NCBI RefSeq assembly: GCF_038007465.1 | Contig: NZ_JBBOXF010000001.1 | Coordinates: 1,204,501 to 1,268,500, forward strand | Direction: 5' to 3' | Origin: Sporosarcina sp. FSL K6-1508 | GTDB taxonomy: Bacteria > Bacillota > Bacilli > Bacillales_A > Planococcaceae | DNA: 64,000 bases | In this document: positions 24,701 through 32,040 of the stretch, one piece after another | Layout: each line of letters begins with the position of its first letter | How positions within the stretch are numbered: position 1 is the first letter of the stretch | Notes under the pieces: generated by a model | What the model saw: only the letters and a program-made list of their open reading frames with translations | The model's database searches: none | Told to the model about the DNA's origin: nothing | Program-made: the position numbers and the translations under genes

Positions 24701-25329
24701 AGTCCTGGTCTGGAGTATCTGGTTGGTTTTCGACCAATGTATGGGATCCGGTAAAATCGCTAGGCGAAGCAGCAGCCGACGGGATTAAGTCTGCTTTTGA
24801 TAGCGCGAAAGAAGGAATCACATCCGCATATAATTGGGCAAAAGGAAAATGGGACGACGTCAAGACTTGGACGACAGGAGTCACTAAACGAGGAGAGGAA
24901 ATTACAGGAGTTTCTCCTCGCAAATACGCAAAGGGGACGAATTTCCACCCAGGCGGTCCTGCAATTGTCGGGGATGGCGGTGGTCCTGAATTGATCCGTT
25001 ATCCTGGCGGCGGCTTATCTTTATCCCCTGGGGTGGACACGCTCATGAATTTACCGAAAGGGACATCGGTGTTGTCCCATCGTGACACCAGAAAAGTGTT
25101 CGGCAATGTGCCGGCTTATGCTGACGGAATCGGTTTCCAATCAAGCGCGGCGCCTGCAATTGTCGGAGGTGGCGGCAGTCCTGCTCCTGTGAGTGCGATC
25201 CATGTAAGTGCACCTGTAAGTGTCGCGATCGAGGGATCTGCCACTGATCAAGAAATCATAAATGAAGTGCTCAGCAAATTCGGCAAAGAAATGACGGCCA
25301 AATTGCTGGAGGCGCTTGCTAACAGATAG
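21772..25329 (+). CDS. xkdO: Tape measure protein (XkdO-like)
   Basis: A 1185-residue protein, the longest in the prophage, starting in a TAATG overlap. Charged coiled-coil N-terminus, SSWNLTVRAVDHATRVI and a parallel FTLRAVDMATRTLGG unit, then a hydrophobic stretch (IPAMVTVALSVVGV). Residues 640-690 are Gly/Ala-rich with membrane-insertion character (GAAIGSVVPGVGTAIGAGVG). Residues 773-977 are five 41-residue tandem repeats. It sets tail length and is probably ejected into the host membrane. Confidence 0.93.
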   Translation: MSKEVYRIEIPIETTDKYSDGLKRAEKDVKGFEDTAKKAAKSTKELGNTSEDAAKSVSRVGSSARGSEREVTRFQSTVQKTRDRLRSLTSSSWNLTVRAVDHATRVITGVNSLIHRTANRSYSFTLRAVDMATRTLGGIKRAITSIPAMVTVALSVVGVNKLKEATVGAAMNFEDYGVAMNHWLKGDQKAQKELMTWMGRKADKTPYSSADIFPAMTGAVALAGNDQKNIQRLTSAAIDMAALSGGQQTVEDAMQALTSAKMGNMTRMKLGFNMQMSKKEYDKIGFNGFIDRVEAEFKGGAAALSKTGRGMLSTLSGYMSSQFRMLGDGILEGMKPRLQAINDWLDDNQDKWGAWKETLVKAGHEASEWTFSKLEKGFDYLKTNYLENEDFKNLDFKGKIGFIMADVSGWWSGTAKPTLDAWWESSGKPWAAEMGLTIGEAIFEGLKLGLSKGLGTLGDMWGGVNETAKEHGVFSKETATSAGGAGVATLGAGALAAMALSPLLKGVGGIMKGAKWAGGGLLGAGQRIMGGGKGSTPPVVAPNLKPSSAGKPEPQKASAPPRNTPVILDQHGKPLPPSGAKPASASTPVPKPSKAPKLPKGISGAMKKLPFLGTLLSAVAITNSTKEGLPGAIGAFGGGIAGAKGGAMAGAAIGSVVPGVGTAIGAGVGGLVGGIGGAVGGEWLGGNWDIIKEKAADVAGWIGTKFNSAREVTSATLLNGEWWGGKWDSIKSGAEAASTWVADKWNAGLDSVKGGADWASGKVGAGLDAVKSKWGEISGWFDNTVWTPISDGAINAMNFTAGLLDIGQEWAKEKWSNFSNWFDDAVWTPISDGATAAGQWISDKYTASKERVLGTWSDFNQWFSDSVWEPVKEGATIAGQWISDRYGEAKGWVQEKWGDVSDWFTEAIWTPIQTGAAISGQWISDRYTESKDWIQGAWSDFSGWFDEAIWAPVKEGAAVSGQWIFDRYSEARDFVQESWSGVSGWFSTNVWDPVKSLGEAAADGIKSAFDSAKEGITSAYNWAKGKWDDVKTWTTGVTKRGEEITGVSPRKYAKGTNFHPGGPAIVGDGGGPELIRYPGGGLSLSPGVDTLMNLPKGTSVLSHRDTRKVFGNVPAYADGIGFQSSAAPAIVGGGGSPAPVSAIHVSAPVSVAIEGSATDQEIINEVLSKFGKEMTAKLLEALANR
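24088..24763 (+). repeat. Five 123-bp tandem repeats plus partial copy in the tape measure gene
   Basis: In-frame units begin at 24088, 24211, 24334, 24457 and 24580, with a truncated sixth from 24703. Each encodes 41 residues of the form (K/T)W..(F/V)..WF...(V/I)W.P(I/V)..GA...GQWISDRY.E.K.(W/R)(V/I)Q. The third, fourth and fifth are most alike; the first is most diverged. The same Trp and GQWISD positions recur in each. Confidence 0.9.
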
Positions 25330-25342
25330 AGGGGGTGAAGGT

Positions 25343-25993
25343 ATGCAGTTTTCTTTTTTAGATCCGGTTACAAAGGAAGTCGTCATATTGCCGATCGGCC
25401 CCACGAGAATGGGGGCGGTCATCGGCACAAAGGTGTTGAGCTTTGAACCCACGACCCTCGGGATCGTCGAAGTTCCGCGTGGAAGATTGCCTGTTAAGTT
25501 CTCCTTAGACGGGTTGTTGCCTGGGGAGTTTCAGTCCATAGAGCGCCAATCGGAATTGACTCCGGAGGAAATTGTTGAGAAGTTCCGCGGGTGGGCCGAC
25601 GCGAAAGGCGCGACCGGAAAAAAGTTGCGCTTCATTGTAACCGGCACTGACTGGAATATACCTGTTTTCTTCAATTCCTTTAGTCCTGAGTATTCTGGCG
25701 GTGGTGGCGACATTCATTATAGCTTGGAAATGACAGAGTTTCGTGACTTCGTCGTCAAAGAGGTGAAGCCTCAATCCTCCGGGAAAGAGACTGTTCGTGA
25801 AACTAAGCCGAAGCCAAAGACTTACACAATAAAAAAAGGCGACACCCTTTGGGCGATCGCTCGTAAGCATACAGGCAGCGGCGCGAAGTGGACCGAGATA
25901 TGGAGTTCCTTCAAGTCAACGAGCAGGAGTAAAAACCCCGACCTGATCTATCCAGGCGAAACCATAACGATCCCGGCAGCGTGGTTGAAATGA
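25343..25993 (+). CDS. xkdP: LysM tail protein (XkdP-like)
   Basis: A 216-residue protein with GGGGGTGAAG before ATG. The C-terminus is a LysM domain (YTIKKGDTLWAIARKHTGSG, then PDLIYPGETITIP), which binds peptidoglycan-type glycan. The N-terminal part is a baseplate hub-associated domain (PIGPTRMGAVIGTKVLSFEP). XkdP-type proteins link the tail tube to the hub. Stop overlaps the next start (ATGA). Confidence 0.9.
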   Translation: MQFSFLDPVTKEVVILPIGPTRMGAVIGTKVLSFEPTTLGIVEVPRGRLPVKFSLDGLLPGEFQSIERQSELTPEEIVEKFRGWADAKGATGKKLRFIVTGTDWNIPVFFNSFSPEYSGGGGDIHYSLEMTEFRDFVVKEVKPQSSGKETVRETKPKPKTYTIKKGDTLWAIARKHTGSGAKWTEIWSSFKSTSRSKNPDLIYPGETITIPAAWLK

Positions 25994-27003
25994 TTGATTT
26001 GACTAAAGTTGACTATCGTTTAACTTTGTTGCCTCCATCCGGTTCGAAGATTGATATTACTGATTTAATGCAATCGGCCATACTTGAAGAAATGGAAGGT
26101 CAGGTGGCGGCCAAGCTCGCGGTCAATATTAAAAATATCAAGAGGGATGATGGTTGGATTCACCAGCACGCGTACCTTGCCAAGAGGATGGTGCTCGAGG
26201 CGACTGACGGCAACGGGTGGAAAGAAGTCTTTCGGGGATCCAGTTTCGTCTGGAAAACGACATCTGAAGATCATACCGTTGACTTCATTGCTTATGATCC
26301 GAATTATCGCCTGGTGACGTCAAAGGAGCACTATTATTTCAAAACCGGAATGACGGGAGCTGGGAGCGTTAAAGTGATCGCGGGTGAATGGGGCATTCCC
26401 CTGGGGAAAATAGACGGCCCGAACGTCTCGCTCATTAAGAAGATGTACCGCGGTTATCTATCCGACACAATCAAGGAACGGTTTAAAGAATCGAGCGAAA
26501 AGGGCGACAGTGGTTATATCGTCCGTTCGACATTAGGCAAGCTCGACGTTGTTAAAGAAGGAATGAATTCAACCGTTTATGAATTGACTGACGCGACGAC
26601 TGAAGGTAGCTCTGATGAACATTCCATTGATAGCGGATTTGTCACTCGTGTGAAAATTTACGGTAACGAAGCAAAAGAAGCACGGCCAAAAGTGGAATCA
26701 GTCATAAGTGGCAGAACTGAACTCGGAATCATGCAAGAGATCCTTTACAAGTCCGACTTCGATAATGCCGGGGCTGCGAAAGCTGCAGGAAATGCAATTC
26801 TCAAAGAGAAGGGAAAGCCTGAGATTAGTCGCCCGCTCAATCATCCTGATATCCCTTGGATTAGAAAGGGAGATAAAGTATCAGTTGCATCCGGCACGAT
26901 CGGATCCATGAAAGACGGTGTTCAGGTAGGAATTAATTGCATTGTGAAAAGCGTGACCCATGACATAGTCGCAAAGAGGATGAGGCTTCAACTGAAAGGA
27001 TAA
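25990..27003 (+). CDS. xkdQ: Baseplate hub protein (XkdQ-like)
   Basis: A 337-residue protein overlapping the LysM gene by ATGA. The order after XkdP, and segments such as EGQVAAKLAVNIKNIKRDDG and PDIPWIRKGDKVSVASG, fit the XkdQ/gpD-type hub family. It sits at the centre of the baseplate. An in-frame GTG at 25981 is an alternative start. Confidence 0.85.
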   Translation: MIDLTKVDYRLTLLPPSGSKIDITDLMQSAILEEMEGQVAAKLAVNIKNIKRDDGWIHQHAYLAKRMVLEATDGNGWKEVFRGSSFVWKTTSEDHTVDFIAYDPNYRLVTSKEHYYFKTGMTGAGSVKVIAGEWGIPLGKIDGPNVSLIKKMYRGYLSDTIKERFKESSEKGDSGYIVRSTLGKLDVVKEGMNSTVYELTDATTEGSSDEHSIDSGFVTRVKIYGNEAKEARPKVESVISGRTELGIMQEILYKSDFDNAGAAKAAGNAILKEKGKPEISRPLNHPDIPWIRKGDKVSVASGTIGSMKDGVQVGINCIVKSVTHDIVAKRMRLQLKG

Positions 27004-27017
27004 AGGAGGGCTGCGCC

Positions 27018-27281
27018 ATGATAAACTACGACTTCGTGAACGATTTAGCGGCAGCAATAGAGGGGACATCGGAAAAAGTTACAGGTAACGCTGTGCAATT
27101 CCCTGTTTTCGGAACAATTATTGATGGGCAATTAAATTTAAAAGCAGACGGTTTCGGCCGTGTCATACCTGCTGCTGACTATCATAAAAAGAAGGGGTTG
27201 TCATTATCCCCTGGCGACAGGGTCCTGTGTGTTCCTATCGAAGACGGCCACACATTCATACTGACGGAGTTGGTCGAATGA
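27018..27281 (+). CDS. xkdR: DUF2577 baseplate protein (XkdR-like)
   Basis: An 87-residue protein preceded by AAAGGAGGG. Beta-rich with VFGTIIDGQLNLKADGFGRV, LSPGDRVLCVPIEDG and a final TFILTEL, the small-barrel layout of XkdR/DUF2577, probably a spike or hub accessory. Its stop overlaps the next start. Confidence 0.78.
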   Translation: MINYDFVNDLAAAIEGTSEKVTGNAVQFPVFGTIIDGQLNLKADGFGRVIPAADYHKKKGLSLSPGDRVLCVPIEDGHTFILTELVE

Positions 27282-27751
27282 CAGAGCAATTATACCCGTC
27301 GTTTGACTCTCCTGATTTAATGGCCGGCGAGCAGATCGAGAGCCTGGAAGAAGTTCATGCGGCAAAGTTTGATCTTGAAGAAGGGAAATTAGTCGTTACC
27401 GGCGTCGGCAAGGTGATCACCGGCAATCCGGTAGACGCTTATCGCTTCTGGGCTATTAAATGCTGTTTAACCGAGCGGTATCAGTATGATGCGTACAGCT
27501 CGGATTTTGGCGTTGAGTTCCAGCGGATTGTAGAAGCGAATTATCCACGGCCAATTGCCGAGAGTGAAATAAAGCGAACGATCACCGAGGCTTTAATGAT
27601 CGATAGAAGAACTGTGTCCACTAGCGCTTTTTCTTTTGAGTGGCAGGGTGATTCTTGTTGGATATATTTCCAGTTAGAAAGTGTATATGGCATCGATCAT
27701 ATCGAAATAGTTAGGGGTGGTGAATTGAGTGGTAGAGTTCTCGCTGCCTGA
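27278..27751 (+). CDS. xkdS: DUF2634 baseplate protein (XkdS-like, gp25 type)
   Basis: ATG at 27278 lies in an ATGA overlap with the previous gene; 157 residues. PVDAYRFWAIKCCLTERYQY followed by YSSDFGVEF and a distal LMIDRRTV match DUF2634/XkdS, the gp25-like wedge component. Overlaps the next gene by 23 bases. Confidence 0.85.
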   Translation: MTEQLYPSFDSPDLMAGEQIESLEEVHAAKFDLEEGKLVVTGVGKVITGNPVDAYRFWAIKCCLTERYQYDAYSSDFGVEFQRIVEANYPRPIAESEIKRTITEALMIDRRTVSTSAFSFEWQGDSCWIYFQLESVYGIDHIEIVRGGELSGRVLAA

Positions 27752-28829
27752 TTTTTTGCAGGAAACCGAACAACAAACACATGAAAAAATGATAAGAATG
27801 GCCCCTCCAAATATCGACACTGTGGAGGGGTCTTTATATTTCGATCACACAGCTCCGACCGCCAAGGTGAAGGCTGAACTCGTCGAGTACGAACTGACTC
27901 TAACTTTAATGATGATGTTCCCGCAGTTTGCTTCAGGTCCGTTCCTTGATTGGCACGGCGAACCGATCGGCGTGTTTCGGAGGGTGGCCACACATTCAAC
28001 CGGCGACGTTTTGATCATCGGGAAACCTGAGACCATTATCCCCCGCGGCACGCTGCTCGCCACGATAGGCGACGAGAATGAAGCGGGGTATCTTTTTGAA
28101 GTCGTTAACACCGTTGCTATAGATGCGAATGGGCAGGCGTTGCTGCGAGTGAAAGCTGTTGATCCGGGAGTAGAAGCTAATGTTCCGGCGGGGTCCATTC
28201 AAGGGATCGTCGGTTCAATAAATGGAGTCACAGCTATAACGAATCCAGAAAGAACTGAAGGCGGTACAGATGAAGAGGGCGACGAGTCGTATCGTTTCCG
28301 CGTCGTTGACAGGCACCAAAACAAACCGCTAAGTGGATCCCGAAAAGATTATGAGCGTTGGGCAAGAGAGGTATCTGGCGTCGGTGACGTCATTGTGTTG
28401 CCGCTTTGGAATGGACCTAAAACAGTAAAGGTCCTTGTGACTGACTCTGAGAGGCAGCTTGCAACAATCGAGCTGATAGAGGCTGTCCAGCTGCACATCG
28501 CTCCAGATGGGGACTTGGGCGGTGGACTTGCTCCAATTGGGGCGTTGGTAACAGTAGATACAATAACGACTGTTCCTGTGGTTATTGCCATCACATCTTT
28601 GGTTATTGCTGAAGGCTACGAGCTAGAAGAGGTCAGGCAGAACATCCGGGATAGCATCAACCTCTATTTTTCTGACAAGCCGCTGGTCAAGTGGTCGGAG
28701 GTGGGTGCTGCCATTACCAATACTAAAGGCGTGGCGGACCATGGTGGCTGGCTGCTCGATGATTCTATCAACAATATCATTCTTGAAAAAGGGGAGCGCG
28801 CCGTCGTTGGTGAGGTGTTGATCGAGTGA
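27729..28829 (+). CDS. xkdT: Baseplate J family protein (XkdT-like)
   Basis: A 366-residue protein, GTG start behind GGGGTG. Typical gpJ/gp6 wedge layout: N-terminal LPDFLQETEQQTHEKMI, then DWHGEPIGVFRR, the PETIIPRGTLLAT barrel, and RTEGGTDEEGDESYRFRV with the later YERWAREVSGVGDV block. It forms the wedge ring around the hub. Confidence 0.93.
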   Translation: MVEFSLPDFLQETEQQTHEKMIRMAPPNIDTVEGSLYFDHTAPTAKVKAELVEYELTLTLMMMFPQFASGPFLDWHGEPIGVFRRVATHSTGDVLIIGKPETIIPRGTLLATIGDENEAGYLFEVVNTVAIDANGQALLRVKAVDPGVEANVPAGSIQGIVGSINGVTAITNPERTEGGTDEEGDESYRFRVVDRHQNKPLSGSRKDYERWAREVSGVGDVIVLPLWNGPKTVKVLVTDSERQLATIELIEAVQLHIAPDGDLGGGLAPIGALVTVDTITTVPVVIAITSLVIAEGYELEEVRQNIRDSINLYFSDKPLVKWSEVGAAITNTKGVADHGGWLLDDSINNIILEKGERAVVGEVLIE

Positions 28830-29671
28830 TAAAAATAACTACTGACACAGGGCGGGAAATGCTTCGCTCTGTGCTGCCTATCTACAACGATGATGAATAT
28901 TCCCTAGCGATATTTGAAGCGAACGGGAAGGTCATGGATGAGGTCAGAACGGTCGTTAAACAAACACGGAACCAGATGTTTCCGCAAATGGCTACCTGGT
29001 CGCTGGGTTGGTGGGAGGAAAAGCTCGGGATCACCGACATGGAAAAAAGGCCGCATCAAGAAAGGATCCACCGGGTACTATTCGAACTGAATAAATATTT
29101 CACTATTACTCGTCACCAGATGGAGATCATCGTCAACAACTATGTCGAATTAAAAAGCGCCAAAGTTGAAGAGGTGGACGAGGAGTATGCATTCCGAGTT
29201 GTTATCCCGGCCGGCCATAAATCTGGCGTTGGTCTACGTGCTGCAGTTGAAGAGTCGAAGCCTGCCCACTTGTTGGCCATCTTCGAACAGGCCATAAGCG
29301 CCGGGGCCATCATCATTACAGATGACACTTACCACTATCCTGTTTTTTATAAAACTTGCGGCGAGTTCTCTGGTGAAAAAGAAGCAGGCTTGATTGATGG
29401 CGGAGAAGTAAGCGTGGCGAATGATACCTACCATTACTTTGTTGAATACCCGGTGTCGGTGAGGGAGTCCTTGTTATTGGAAGGCGCCGAATTTAGCGCA
29501 GCGGATAACACTTATACATATCCCAAAACGTTCCCTGTTTGCGGAGATATGGATCCACTTGACAAGAGAGTTAGTTCCACAGAATCCCGAACCGAAGTAG
29601 ATACAGGCATCTACAACTTCGGCATACACCATCTGGTTTGCGGCGAGTTTTACGCGGAAGGAGAAAGTTAA
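28826..29671 (+). CDS. xkdU: DUF2313/YmfQ-type baseplate protein (XkdU-like) with repeated C-terminus
   Basis: A 281-residue protein; the first ~160 residues match XkdU/YmfQ (MLRSVLPIYNDDEYSLAIFE, then LGWWEEKLGI and ITRHQMEIIVNNYVELKSAK). The last 120 residues are an addition with four units built on DTYHYPV..(Y)K(T)CGEF: DTYHYPVFYKTCGEF, DTYHYFVEYPVS, NTYTYPKTFPVCGDM and IYNFGIHHLVCGEF. These may be small beta units contacting fibres. Confidence 0.85.
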   Translation: MIKITTDTGREMLRSVLPIYNDDEYSLAIFEANGKVMDEVRTVVKQTRNQMFPQMATWSLGWWEEKLGITDMEKRPHQERIHRVLFELNKYFTITRHQMEIIVNNYVELKSAKVEEVDEEYAFRVVIPAGHKSGVGLRAAVEESKPAHLLAIFEQAISAGAIIITDDTYHYPVFYKTCGEFSGEKEAGLIDGGEVSVANDTYHYFVEYPVSVRESLLLEGAEFSAADNTYTYPKTFPVCGDMDPLDKRVSSTESRTEVDTGIYNFGIHHLVCGEFYAEGES

Positions 29672-30010
29672 ATGGATGAATTCAAATTTACCCCTAATCA
29701 ATATTATGTTGATGAAGGTCGGCGCAGATTCGCCGATATAGCCAATTACGCAATTATTACGATTGACGGAGAGGGCTATGAGTACCCGATTGCCGAGACT
29801 ATAAATCGTGATGGTTTCTTCAAGCATTATTTTGACGTAGAGGACGAGCCGGTGGGGAACATCGAGCGTATCGAGTTATTCACGGAGAGCGGCGCTTCTT
29901 TAGGTTCTGGAGTAGGGTATATAGAAAAGGGAGACGACGGCTGGCAGATTGCCATTAAGTTGTTCGTCACGCTGAAGGAGGATGAAGAGAATGACGCATC
30001 CGAAGGTTGA
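29672..30010 (+). CDS. Tail protein downstream of XkdU, unknown
   Basis: A 112-residue beta-rich protein starting directly after the XkdU stop. KFTPNQYYVDEGRRRFADIA, then YEYPIAETINRDGFFKHYFD and SGASLGSGVGYI. It resembles the N-terminal attachment modules of small tail fibre proteins. Function uncertain; overlaps the next gene by 20 bases. Confidence 0.55.
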   Translation: MDEFKFTPNQYYVDEGRRRFADIANYAIITIDGEGYEYPIAETINRDGFFKHYFDVEDEPVGNIERIELFTESGASLGSGVGYIEKGDDGWQIAIKLFVTLKEDEENDASEG

Positions 30011-30365
30011 GCTGGGTGATTTATTAAATGAAAAGTATGATTACGATCCAACAGTTTGGCATGACAAGGTAGATGATCCAGAAGGCGACCGCAGCCATCC
30101 TGGTGTAAAGTTCACCGCTAAGCGCGGGAATAACCTGGAGACTGGTTCTGATCTTGCGCATGATCGGTTGAATAACGTTGTTGATTATCTAGAAGACGCG
30201 GATCGCACGCAGAAAAACCTACGTTTCGAGTTTCTGCTGCTAAAAGCTTCAGTCACAAGTGGCCTGACGTCCAATATTTTTGTCGACAATTTCGGGTCGC
30301 TCGACGGAATCAATTTAACTGCTGGTGTTCATGATCCAGAATTGCAAAGGGTTTACTTGCCTTGA
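29991..30365 (+). CDS. Probable tail-fibre attachment or adaptor protein
   Basis: The ATG at 29991 is well spaced from AAGGAGG; 124 residues. HPKVELGDLLNEKYDYDPTV, DPEGDRSHPGVKFTAKRGNN, then AHDRLNNVVDYLEDADRTQK and a short C-terminal region. By location it may anchor the fibre. Its last codons overlap the TTG start of the Avd gene. Confidence 0.5.
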   Translation: MTHPKVELGDLLNEKYDYDPTVWHDKVDDPEGDRSHPGVKFTAKRGNNLETGSDLAHDRLNNVVDYLEDADRTQKNLRFEFLLLKASVTSGLTSNIFVDNFGSLDGINLTAGVHDPELQRVYLP

Positions 30366-30700
30366 CCAAGAAGTTTGACATCGAGAAAAAGGCCGAGGAG
30401 GCACTGGACTACGCTTATCCAATTATCATGAATTTTCCTAACTCCGAAAAGTTCGCTCTGTCCCAGGAAATAAAGCAGGCGTTCTATGCTTTGTTGCGTT
30501 ATATAATGTTGGCGAATAACGTAAAAAACAAGCGAAGGGAATATCAAGAGGAGGCAGACGCGAATCTGAAGCTGGTGATAGTTTTGTTCAACATTTCCAA
30601 AAGACAAAAGTATATCACGCAGAAAAAGAATATTCAGCTGCAGACTCGACTGGCCGAGATCGGTCGGATGATCGGTGGATGGATGCGAAACACTAAATGA
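30362..30700 (+). CDS. avd: DGR accessory variability determinant (Avd-like)
   Basis: TTG start, 112 residues. A compact, basic, all-helical protein (FDIEKKAEEALDYAYPIIMN, then KFALSQEIKQAFYALLRYIM and a final TRLAEIGRMIGGWM) with the four-helix-bundle pattern of Avd / 23S-rRNA-intervening-sequence proteins. Avd forms a pentameric barrel that binds the reverse transcriptase and the template RNA and is needed for mutagenic copying. Its position immediately before TR and RT supports the call. It overlaps the preceding gene by 4 bases. Confidence 0.88.
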   Translation: MTKKFDIEKKAEEALDYAYPIIMNFPNSEKFALSQEIKQAFYALLRYIMLANNVKNKRREYQEEADANLKLVIVLFNISKRQKYITQKKNIQLQTRLAEIGRMIGGWMRNTK

Positions 30701-30708
30701 AATATAGA

Positions 30709-30904
30709 GGGATGGGACTGGACGGCTCGAACCGTGTCAATCGCGGCAACAACTCAGCTCGTAACTTCAACAACACGACTGCTTCGAATCGCAATGTGAA
30801 CATCGGTTGGCGCCCGCCTTGTTAGCTAGAACCACTTTACGATCAGTATGTTTACGGATGTACTGACGGGTCTTTGAAATAGAACTTCAAGGGAGTCCCA
30901 TTCC
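30709..30904 (+). ncRNA. Predicted DGR RNA (template repeat plus structured spacer)
   Basis: Between avd and the reverse transcriptase, bases 30709-30719 (GGGATGGGACT) pair with 30894-30904 (AGTCCCATTCC): 11 pairs with one G-U. The stem encloses the whole template repeat and two smaller hairpins in the spacer: TCAGTA/TACTGA (30843-30848 with 30861-30866) and TTGAA/TTCAA (30874-30878 with 30886-30890). In the Bordetella DGR the spacer RNA folds and guides the RT to the template; the same role is inferred here. Confidence 0.65.
30722..30816 (+). repeat. DGR template repeat (TR)
   Basis: 95 bases, 84 identical to the variable repeat at 32577-32671 (offset 1855). The 11 differences (30730, 30739, 30740, 30748, 30751, 30763, 30769, 30772, 30778, 30793, 30794) are all A in TR. 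TR carries 25 adenines and is rich in AAC and AAT codons, which maximises coding change on A mutagenesis. The last 22 bases (30795-30816) are identical in both and are the likely homing-initiation segment. Confidence 0.95.
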
Positions 30905-30963
30905 TTCGTCATCTCGAGACGTAAACACATGAATAGTCGTAACGCCGACCGAAAGGAGCCGTT

Positions 30964-32040
30964 ATGGCGAAAAAAGTTTTTAAGTATGATGATCTTTATG
31001 AAAAAATAATAGCATTTGAAAATCTTGAGTATGCATATAAGCAAGTCATAAAAGGGGAGCGCAAGTTTAAACCAGACGCTGTCCTTTTTTCTATGCTTTC
31101 AGATTTGAACCTGGTTAATCTATGGCGTGATTTAAAGACTGGGAAATATCAAGTCGGCAAGTATATACGGTTTAAAGTCTACGAACCTAAAGAGCGATGG
31201 ATTTCGGCGCCTACCTTGCGTGATAAGATCGTTCAATTTGCGGTCCATTACATTATCAAGGATGTGTACAAAGGCGTCTTTGTTTCGGACTCTTATTCCT
31301 GCATTGAAGGCAAAGGCACGCATCGCGCTGCTCATTCGGTTCAACGAGACCTAAGAATTGCCGAACGCGAATATAAAGATCCCTGGATTGTCTCGGCAGA
31401 CGTCAAGAAATTCTTTTACTCAATCGATCGGTCGATACTCAAGCGTCTACTACGTAAGAAGATAATGTGCCGGAAAACTCTATGGCTGCTCGATTTGATT
31501 ATCGACAGCAGCCCTGAGGGTGACGTCGGTATTCCGTTGGGTAATGTAACCAGTCAAGATCTCGCTAATATTTACATGAATGAGGTGGATCAATATGCAC
31601 AAAGATTTCTAGGCATCAGGTATTACAACAGATACGCTGACGACATAATCGCTGTAGTTGACGGAAAAAAAGCGGCGCAAACCCTTAAGCGGGATTTGTG
31701 TCGTTTTTTAAATGAACGGCTGAACCTTTCGGAACACGAGGAGAAGACTCAAATTTTTCCGCATGCCCAGGGCGTCAATGCTTATGGGTACAAAATTTGG
31801 GCGTCCCACATGCTTGTCCGTGATCAATCGAAGCGCGGCGTAAAGAGGCGTATGAAGTCGATGGATAAAAAGTTGAGTGCTGGAGAAATCGAATTGCACG
31901 ATGTGCAGCAGTCGGCCAACTCTTGGATTGGTCATGCTCGACATTCCAACTCGTACAACTTGGCAAAAAAGATATTTTCCCCGTACCCCTACATTGATAT
32001 TGAAGGAGATGAATACTTTGGCAACAGGCGATTTAATTAA
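30964..32040 (+). CDS. DGR-type reverse transcriptase
   Basis: A 358-residue protein with AAAGGAG before ATG. Motifs in order: KERWISAPTLRDKIVQFAVH; motif A ADVKKFFYSID (D146); GIPLGNVTSQDLANIYMNEV, where SQ (197-198) replaces the QG of group-II intron RTs, a known DGR hallmark; and catalytic YADD (224-227). A C-terminal thumb-like region follows. It copies the template RNA with errors at adenines. Its 3' end overlaps the target start by 23 bases. Confidence 0.95.
   Translation: MAKKVFKYDDLYEKIIAFENLEYAYKQVIKGERKFKPDAVLFSMLSDLNLVNLWRDLKTGKYQVGKYIRFKVYEPKERWISAPTLRDKIVQFAVHYIIKDVYKGVFVSDSYSCIEGKGTHRAAHSVQRDLRIAEREYKDPWIVSADVKKFFYSIDRSILKRLLRKKIMCRKTLWLLDLIIDSSPEGDVGIPLGNVTSQDLANIYMNEVDQYAQRFLGIRYYNRYADDIIAVVDGKKAAQTLKRDLCRFLNERLNLSEHEEKTQIFPHAQGVNAYGYKIWASHMLVRDQSKRGVKRRMKSMDKKLSAGEIELHDVQQSANSWIGHARHSNSYNLAKKIFSPYPYIDIEGDEYFGNRRFN

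Noticed and set aside
30712..30825. Short open frame through the template repeat (starts MGLDGSNRVN, ends WRPPC)
   Set aside because: It is the TR read in the VR frame; no ribosome site, and TR is a template rather than a gene.
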